64,000 nt of DNA. It comes from Boletus sp. NGJ. Lineage: Eukaryota > Basidiomycota > Agaricomycetes > Boletales > Boletaceae. The stretch is from assembly GCA_019096195.1 (NCBI GenBank), contig JAGTXK010000105.1:81324-145323 (forward strand), written 5' to 3'. Shown here piece by piece: positions 58,102 through 64,000 of this stretch. The notes beneath the pieces were generated by a model that saw only the letters and a list, made by a program, of their open reading frames with translations, was not told the DNA's origin and did no database searches. A program made the translations under genes and the position numbers. Each line of letters begins with the position of its first letter. Within the stretch, counting starts at the first letter, position 1.

Positions 58102-58407
58102 CCGAACTCGGGTTACTTGAAGGCGAGGGAAAGAGTGAGTGTGTCAGTGCACTGCCACAAGTTACAAGTTCCCCACTCGCACTCACTTCAGCTTCAGGTA
58201 CGTGTATCCCTTTCTCCCGTTCCAACTCGATAACAATGGCTGGACAATTAGAATGCAGTACTCCCGACGGTGGGTTTTCCATACTTCGCCTCGAATTTAT
58301 AAACTGACCTATCCTACAGAACAACATACAAGTACCCCGGGCCGTTCCTGACCCCCGCCACGAATATCAGGCGCAGAAGCAAGGAAACGAGGAAACACCA
58401 AGCCCCG
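58102..58407. other. Intergenic stretch, IMP2 to CHAT relic
   Basis: About 0.3 kb. It must contain the IMP2 promoter. No other feature is seen. Confidence 0.45.
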
Positions 58408-60671
58408 ATGTGCCATCATCCTCATGGTTTTGTAACGCACGCAGACGAGGGCGAAGAAATGGTTATTACGAGTATGAACTTTATTTCTCTACATAGTTTA
58501 CGAAGGTCGCCAACGACAAGGCAGGCATTCGAGCAACAGATGACGCTCTTGGCCTTCAACGAATCCCTACCAGCTTCTACGCTCTGGTGTACCACAGCGA
58601 TAATGAATGGAGAACATGCATCATTCAAATCCCAACCTGTACCGGGTAATGGGGAGCAGCTGCGAGAGGTGACAATTACGGTGGAACAACTACTGGACCG
58701 CAGTGCGAAAGGTCTTTGTGAGTCGAATTGGAGATCACATGAGGGTCTGAGCATTCACACCATGTCAGCGTTTACCTTCTTCTCGAAAGGATGGGGATGT
58801 CGCATCCATGTGTTCATCCCTTTCGGTAACTGTCAGGCGGCAAAAGCGCGAGAGCAGTAGTTCATCGGCGTTGGGGGTCACTCACCTTGATTGCGTAAGT
58901 AGGCGATTTATGTCAATACCATCCTCGTTAATCTGTTTATGTCCACACTTTATCGTATCGATTCCGCCACCTCCAGGAGCTGAGTGAAACTCGCACAAGC
59001 GATTTCGACGCACAAGGATGCTGTTAACCCCACCCCTGATGGGCACCCCGACAAACCTGGCCATCTGACCAACCTTAGTAACTCCTTCGGGAATCGTTTT
59101 GTGCACCTCGGGGAGCTTAGTGACCTCGAGGAGGCAGTTTCACTGTACTCGTAAGCTGCTTGTGCCTCCACAGGCCCTATCTCCATTCGATTTCGAGCAT
59201 TACAGCAATGGATTTCATGTGCTCGTACTTCAGGGCATCACTCTCTCCATGCATACTCTGTTGCCATTGGTCTCCTTCCTGAACTCGCATGGGTCGGCCT
59301 CTCCTTTACATACCGCTATCGTAATCTCATGGGAGCTGCCGATGTAGTGCGGGAGGCAGCAGCCGCAGCCCTGCATTCTGGACACCCGGAAACCGCTGTG
59401 GAGTGGCTCGAGCAAGGACGCTCGATCGTTTTGGGGCAATTGTTTCAGCTCCGCAGCTCCTACGAAGAGTTGTCAGCTGTTCACCCAGATCATTCCCGCA
59501 GACTTCAGGAACTGTCGGCCACATTGGAGCATGCTGGTGTAAATCGCGAAAAAATCATGTCCTCACCATTGGAGCAGCCTCATAGTACAGCTCATCATAC
59601 GACAGGGTCTTTGGAACAAGAAGCTGACACACCGTATGTTCGCGATTGAACGAGACAAATTACTGGAGGAGATCCGGGGGCTGCCTGGTTTCGAGCGATT
59701 CCTCATTCACAAAGAATTTTCTCAGCTCCGTTCTTCAGCACACTCCGGACTGGTAGTCATCCTCAGTGCTGCAGAAAGTCGCTGCGATGTGTTGATTGTT
59801 CTCGCCGACGTGGATCATGTAACCCACGTCCCGCTTCCTTTCACTCTCGGTATGTGGTCTCATGCTACTCAAATCCATACGTGATTCGTTCATCTACGTC
59901 TCCGAACAGACCCCTGGGGACCTATCGCGCATTTTTTGGTGTCCAACTGGGCCTTTCGCATTTCTTCCTATCCACGCGGCTGGTCTTGATGGCACTGGGG
60001 ATCCACAGCCTGGGCATAAAGTATCCGATTTCGTTGTCTTGTCATACGTTCCAACTCTCAGCATTCCTGCGCCATCACCCAAACACGATGCCGCATCTAA
60101 CGGCGATCCTGCCTACTTGCAGTCCGTCAACCATTTTCAGACGGCGAATCCCCGCTTCCAGGTGTGGACACCGAATTGCAGCATATCAGGGCGGTAATAG
60201 AGAACTCCCCTTCGGCACGAACCACCCTCCTCCTTCGGAACCATTGAAGAGGTACTTTCATTGACGAAAGAAGCAGACTGGGTCCATTTCGCATGTCACG
60301 GAGTCCAAGATGGTGAAAACCCAACTGAGAGTGGACTGTGTCTCGCCAATCGGCGTCGCTTGAAACTATCTGATATCATCGCGTTGTCACGTCCCCGTGG
60401 TGGGCTCGCCTTTCTCTCCGCATGTCAGTTTCCCCGACAAGGCGATCCATATCGCTGCAGGAATGCTATTTGCGGGGTATGAGGCGTCATTGGTACGATG
60501 TGGTCGATCAGCGACGAGCTTGCGCCTCGTGTGGCCAGGACGTATAGGAGCAACTGTTTCGGAATGGGGCAACACCGGATTATCGGGAGGCTGAAAGGTG
60601 CTGTTGGACGTCATCGAGATAGCGGAGAGCCATTCGACGAATGGCTTCCGTTCATCCATGTGGGACTTTGA
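58408..60671 (+). pseudogene. TPR/CHAT-domain protein, degenerate
   Basis: CHAT domains are caspase-like cysteine protease domains, expanded with TPR repeats in Agaricomycetes. Blocks in order: GEQLREVTITVEQLLDRSAK (C2-like N-terminus, about 58650), TPR-like HLTNLSNSFGNRFVHLGELS, then RALQQWISCARTSGHHSLHA, ALHSGHPETAVEWLEQGRS, IERDKLLEEIRGLPGFERFL, LSRIFWCPTGPFAFLPIHAA, DWVHFACHG (catalytic His), LAFLSACQ (catalytic Cys), AAGMLFAGY and GTMWSISDELAPRVART, ending EWLPFIHVGL. These blocks lie in different frames. A TAA stands at 59152-59154, a frameshift lies before FAIERDK (stop 59647-59649), residues after LSACQ are missing with another shift, and a further shift follows FAGY. Both catalytic residues remain, but no full-length product is possible. 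Confidence 0.85.
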
Positions 60672-61189
60672 ATGTTCGGGTATGGTGTACGGTCTATATG
60701 TCTTTTACTGTCTTGGACATCTCGTCGTTGACAACGAATACTAGAAATTGGCTTAGCACCCTTGGATTCGCCAGAGTCTCATGAACTCGTAAGTTGTCAG
60801 TTTGAAAGATGCAATCAATGGGTGGAAGAGTAATTACCTTGCTGGGGGCAAGGTCATATGATGTGGGTGTCTGCCAATAATTAACAGATGTAAATAGCCC
60901 CTAACTGAATTCCAAAACCGCCGCCATCCAGACTACCATGGTTCAGGTCATTGGTCAATTATAACCATCGCAATTGACTTTGCTGTGGGCCTTGACCCCC
61001 CCTTGGCGGCTGCTTAACGCCCTCTTGTCACACCCCAGCAATCCTTGCGAACCGGTGCTGCTGAACACCAAAACTGCATGCCTCTAATCGCCATCTTTTG
61101 TAGCTAGTCTCTGATCATCGGATGTTACTCACTTGTCGTACTTGTCTTGGAAACTTTTTACTCAGGCGCTTCTCTTTCCAGCAAGGTCT
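60672..61189. other. Intergenic stretch, no gene recognised
   Basis: About 0.5 kb, CT-rich toward the right end just before the next start codon, as in many fungal promoters. Confidence 0.45.
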
Positions 61190-63423
61190 ATGTCAGCAGA
61201 GCCGACCCTAGTAAGTTACGTTGCAGCCGCTGTTTGGCATAAGTCGACTGCCGCACCTTCTGCTTCCGCCCTGTGAGTAAATCTGAGACTCGTCAAGACA
61301 TGTTGCTACTCACACAATCTACACTCTTCTTTCGTGACCTGGCGCTCAACACCAGGGCACAAAAGGTGTCGCTGGACTGTGAAGTCGAGAAATGGACTGC
61401 AGGAGTGGAGGCGGCTGAAACCCCTGCGAGTTCTGCTCCCACGACAATATCGTTGGCCTTTCATCTGGCCGCCCCTCCTACACTGGGCACGAGTGCTTTG
61501 ACCAAATCAACTGCTCCAACATCTGTCAGCAAACAAAGTGAAGAGCTGCCACCACAACTCACTAATTCACCAGTTGATGAAGACCTCGACCCTGAAAATT
61601 TCGGTGCCGACGTGGATGAGGTTGATGAACGTGCGCAATCCGTCAGCTATCATTCTCGGCCAAGTTCTGTTGGGGAGGTATGCACCACCCCTACCCTTGG
61701 CTATCACTGCACTTACTTGGGTTTATTCCAGTTTATGGCTCCTGACAGCGATGGCAAACAAGATGGCATCCCCGCTAGTTTGGCTGCCTACATCCACACA
61801 ACCAGCTCAGGCACTAGCAAACGAAAAGCCTCATTGCATGAAGACTCTGAAAGTGAACCCGATGGGAATGAGCCAGAGATGGTGGCGGTCGACAATCCCA
61901 TGATTGTGTCTTCGCGGACCACTCCCTCTGTAAGTTACCACCATATATTTCCTTTTATCATGGCTCGTTAACCACAGCTCCCACGAGACGTCGTTGGGTA
62001 TTGTGCGCAAATCTCAGCCCCCTCCAAAGAAGACAAAGCTCGGGGACACCGAGATGGCAGCGCTGACCACGGAACCTGACGCGTCGTCTTCTTTTTCACA
62101 AGTCACCACAGCGCCTGTCCTAGCCTCTGGAACTCAGTACAACCAAGATGGGTATATCGTCGAGATTATCAAGAAGAAGTACACCGTTAAGGACCTTCCC
62201 GTGCCAGGCAATGACAACCGATGGTCACGTGGCCTTGTCGGTACCATCACACTCTGGGCCGCCTCGCAGCCCAATCCATGGGTCATCCCTGAAGAAAAGC
62301 TCGCTGCCGCTATCCAGGTCGTCTGGGACATCGTGTTTCCAGAGATTAAGTATAGAGTCGCGCTGGACGGTTCGGTCATGAGTATTGTAAGTACACCACT
62401 TCACTTCAATCATTGCTAACTCGATACATTTTCAGATGCAACAACGCCTCTCGGAATGGCGAAGCGGTATTGGGTCCACCGCCATCTCCATGATGATTTC
62501 CTTCTTCATGACAATCGATGATGTGGACGTCCCTGCAACAGCAGAAGCGCTATTCGAAAACTACGGCTACCTTCGTGCTGATCCGGCGGATATGGAAAAA
62601 GGAAGTGTGTTTCGTTCGCACTTCTTAATCCAATTACTGGGCACTGCGCATCTCAACAACATCGTCGGATATGTCAATGTCCCCGAATGGGGAACCGGCC
62701 ACCTCGCAGCCGGAAAGGACATGGCGGGCGTCGTTGGAATGGCTGCGGCAGCGGTGATGTTTCGTTCACTCGCTGCAGACATATAACTGATGTTTTGTTT
62801 TGTTGACTTAACAGCTAGAACGGGCCGTTTTGTACATCAAAAATGGCAACATCCTTATTGACGAGACTCTGATTACTGCAATCGCCGCTGGAGACGGCAT
62901 GTTGAAGTACAAGTTCAAACAGCCCAAAGTCCTCAATAAGCGGACCGGGAAATCAACATTGTCGCCATTCAGTTTCTCGTGGGTCAACTGGGGCAGTGAA
63001 TCGCTGGCATACAGACAGGCTGTTCTCAAGCGCGGTGCCGGCTGGCTTCGGGATCTTTTCACCACGGCCCAAAGTGTCTGCAAACTCGCGTGCAGCAATG
63101 CCCCAGACGAAGCCGGTGAAGCCGTCAATCCCCGTTCCTTGCTTTGTATGTTTTTTTACCCGCATTTCCTCCCACTGATTACGCACTAATCTCGTCCACC
63201 AACAGAATTTTTTCTCGCAATCCATCATGCATGCTCCATCATATACCCCAACGTGCGAACACATGTCCGTGCTCCTTGTTTTATCTCGTTCTCGTGCTTT
63301 TCGCTCCTGTTTGCTTATTGCTTTGGTTGCCTACTCTCTTTTTTTCCTTATTCTACTTATCTGATAGACGGCGCGGTACATCAATCGAGGCCACTTTTCT
63401 CAGAAGTCCAGAAGAAACTGTGA
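61190..63423 (+). CDS. Protein of a probable Agaricomycete multicopy family (DUF6532-like)
   Basis: About six exons. Start MSAEPTLVSYVAAAVWHKS, then a Ser/Pro/Glu-rich disordered region (TSGTSKRKASLHEDSESEP, with a basic PPPKKTKLGD patch, possible nuclear signal). A folded C-terminal half follows: WSRGLVGTITLWAASQPNPW, QQRLSEWRSGIGSTAISMMI, FENYGYLRADPADMEKGSVF, FRSHFLIQLLGTAHLNNIV and LERAVLYIKNGN. The helix-rich layout (RLSEWRS, ALFENxxYLRxDP) resembles the uncharacterised DUF6532 family common near transposons in mushrooms; this is a tentative match. A 219-bp intron (63149-63367) leads to a short last exon ending SEVQKKL. The frame is intact, so it may be expressed. Confidence 0.7.
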
Positions 63424-63850
63424 ATAAATGTAATTACAGTAAGTAAATGACTAAATTCCTGATGCTAATACAGAAGAAGGTGGTTGACAGAAAGTAACTT
63501 GGTTGGGCGAACTACTTGAAAGGTATATGAATCCTTGTTGACGAAGATACTGAAGCTTGATGATTCAGTGCAAGCGTATCCCCGGCGGAGTGTTTGCCCC
63601 TGATTGATACGATGATTCTCAGATCTCAGACTTGGATCAGAGTTTTATCACTGGGGTCGGGATGGTCGCAGGACCACATACCCATCGCCCAAAGACCAGC
63701 ACGAAGACGGATGTAGTATACGGAGATCCGCAGTCGAGATTGCTGACTCGCACACTGCGCACCGCAACACCCCGGCTGCTGCGTCGTGTTGTGTTCGATA
63801 GTTTATAAGTACGAGTTCATCCGAACGATTGTAAACAACAAAATTTGGTG
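63424..63850. other. Intergenic stretch, no gene recognised
   Basis: About 0.43 kb between the preceding gene and the right-edge gene start. It should hold the promoter of the latter. Nothing specific is seen. Confidence 0.45.
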
Positions 63851-64000
63851 ATGCCAGTCACAACGCGCAGTCCGCCGAGGTGGCAGCCCAAAACAACTAT
63901 CGCTCGTCCATCGACATCAGCCAGACTCGTTTCGTTCACGCCACCATCGTCCCCCATGGAAGCGCTCCGACTGCAGAGAAAGTACCCAGAGGTCACTAAA
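63851..64000 (+). CDS. N-terminus of a gene cut by the right window edge
   Basis: An ATG opens a frame with no stop for 50 codons to the window end: MPVTTRSPPRWQPKTTIARP, then SARLVSFTPPSSPMEALRLQ and RKYPEVTK. An internal ATG (63956) is an alternative start. The Ser/Pro-rich beginning followed by a charged helix looks protein-like, but 50 codons alone could be chance. Product unknown. Confidence 0.45.
   Translation, partial: MPVTTRSPPRWQPKTTIARPSTSARLVSFTPPSSPMEALRLQRKYPEVTK

Noticed and set aside
1-64000. Search for CRISPR arrays, bacterial-type operons, or a biosynthetic cluster
   Set aside because: No regularly spaced repeats and no Shine-Dalgarno-led gene strings; introns are everywhere. 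The FAD oxidase, GST and transporters are not clustered with a synthase, so no metabolite cluster is supported.

Overview
The window is nuclear DNA of a filamentous basidiomycete, most likely an Agaricomycete. Almost every gene is split by many introns of about 50-60 bp with GT(A/G)NGT donors and CTRAY-type branch sites. Most conserved proteins only become continuous when read across those introns, so single open frames badly under-represent the gene content. Family content (berberine-bridge-like FAD oxidase, CHAT relic, omega-type GST, a possible Agaricomycete multicopy DUF6532-like gene) fits that placement. A closer taxon cannot be fixed by eye. All splice sites and product names here come from reading the sequence and from memory of the families; no search was run.

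Layout, left to right. At 1-1357 (-) lies an uncharacterised Ser/His-rich protein cut by the window edge. At 2993-5496, UBA4/MOCS3 (-) and APC10/DOC1 (+) are head to head. At 6287-8318 (+) is a secreted FAD-linked oxidase. At 9363-11172 (-) is a damaged gene, possibly arrestin-like. At 12521-13553 (+) is a PPOX-family flavoprotein, and at 15330-18065 (+) a RING plus RRM protein. From 19644 to 25661 three genes lie on the minus strand: an F-box protein, ribosomal protein eS26 and the NatA subunit NAA15. They are followed by cohesin factor PDS5 (26069-30805, +). An intergenic tract of about 2.2 kb (30806-33036) holds a roughly 0.8 kb imperfect palindrome. Then come a CBS-domain protein (-) divergent from MLH1 (+), an omega-like glutathione transferase (-) divergent from a probable YBP/ALF4/glomulin-like protein (+), and a nucleobase permease (-) divergent from a MOB-family protein (+). 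These are followed by an amidase (-), an intron-containing tRNA-Asp, an orphan gene, a SET-MYND protein (-), a hexose-type transporter (+), mitochondrial protease IMP2 (-), a TPR/CHAT pseudogene (+), a possible DUF6532-type gene (+), and the first codons of another gene at the right edge.

Most genes are single-copy housekeeping genes with no operon-like logic. Several serve cell-cycle, chromatin or protein-modification functions (APC10, PDS5, MLH1, MOB, NAA15, UBA4, SET-MYND, F-box, RING). Many neighbours are divergent pairs with very short shared upstream regions (67 bp for UBA4/APC10, 65 bp for GST/ALF4-like). The accessory signals are the palindrome, the two decaying genes, and an unusual set of splice features: three GC-AG introns, a 4-nt microexon, and 12-nt and 18-nt exons. 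I did not find a clear new multi-gene system. The strongest second-look items are the palindrome and the splice features.
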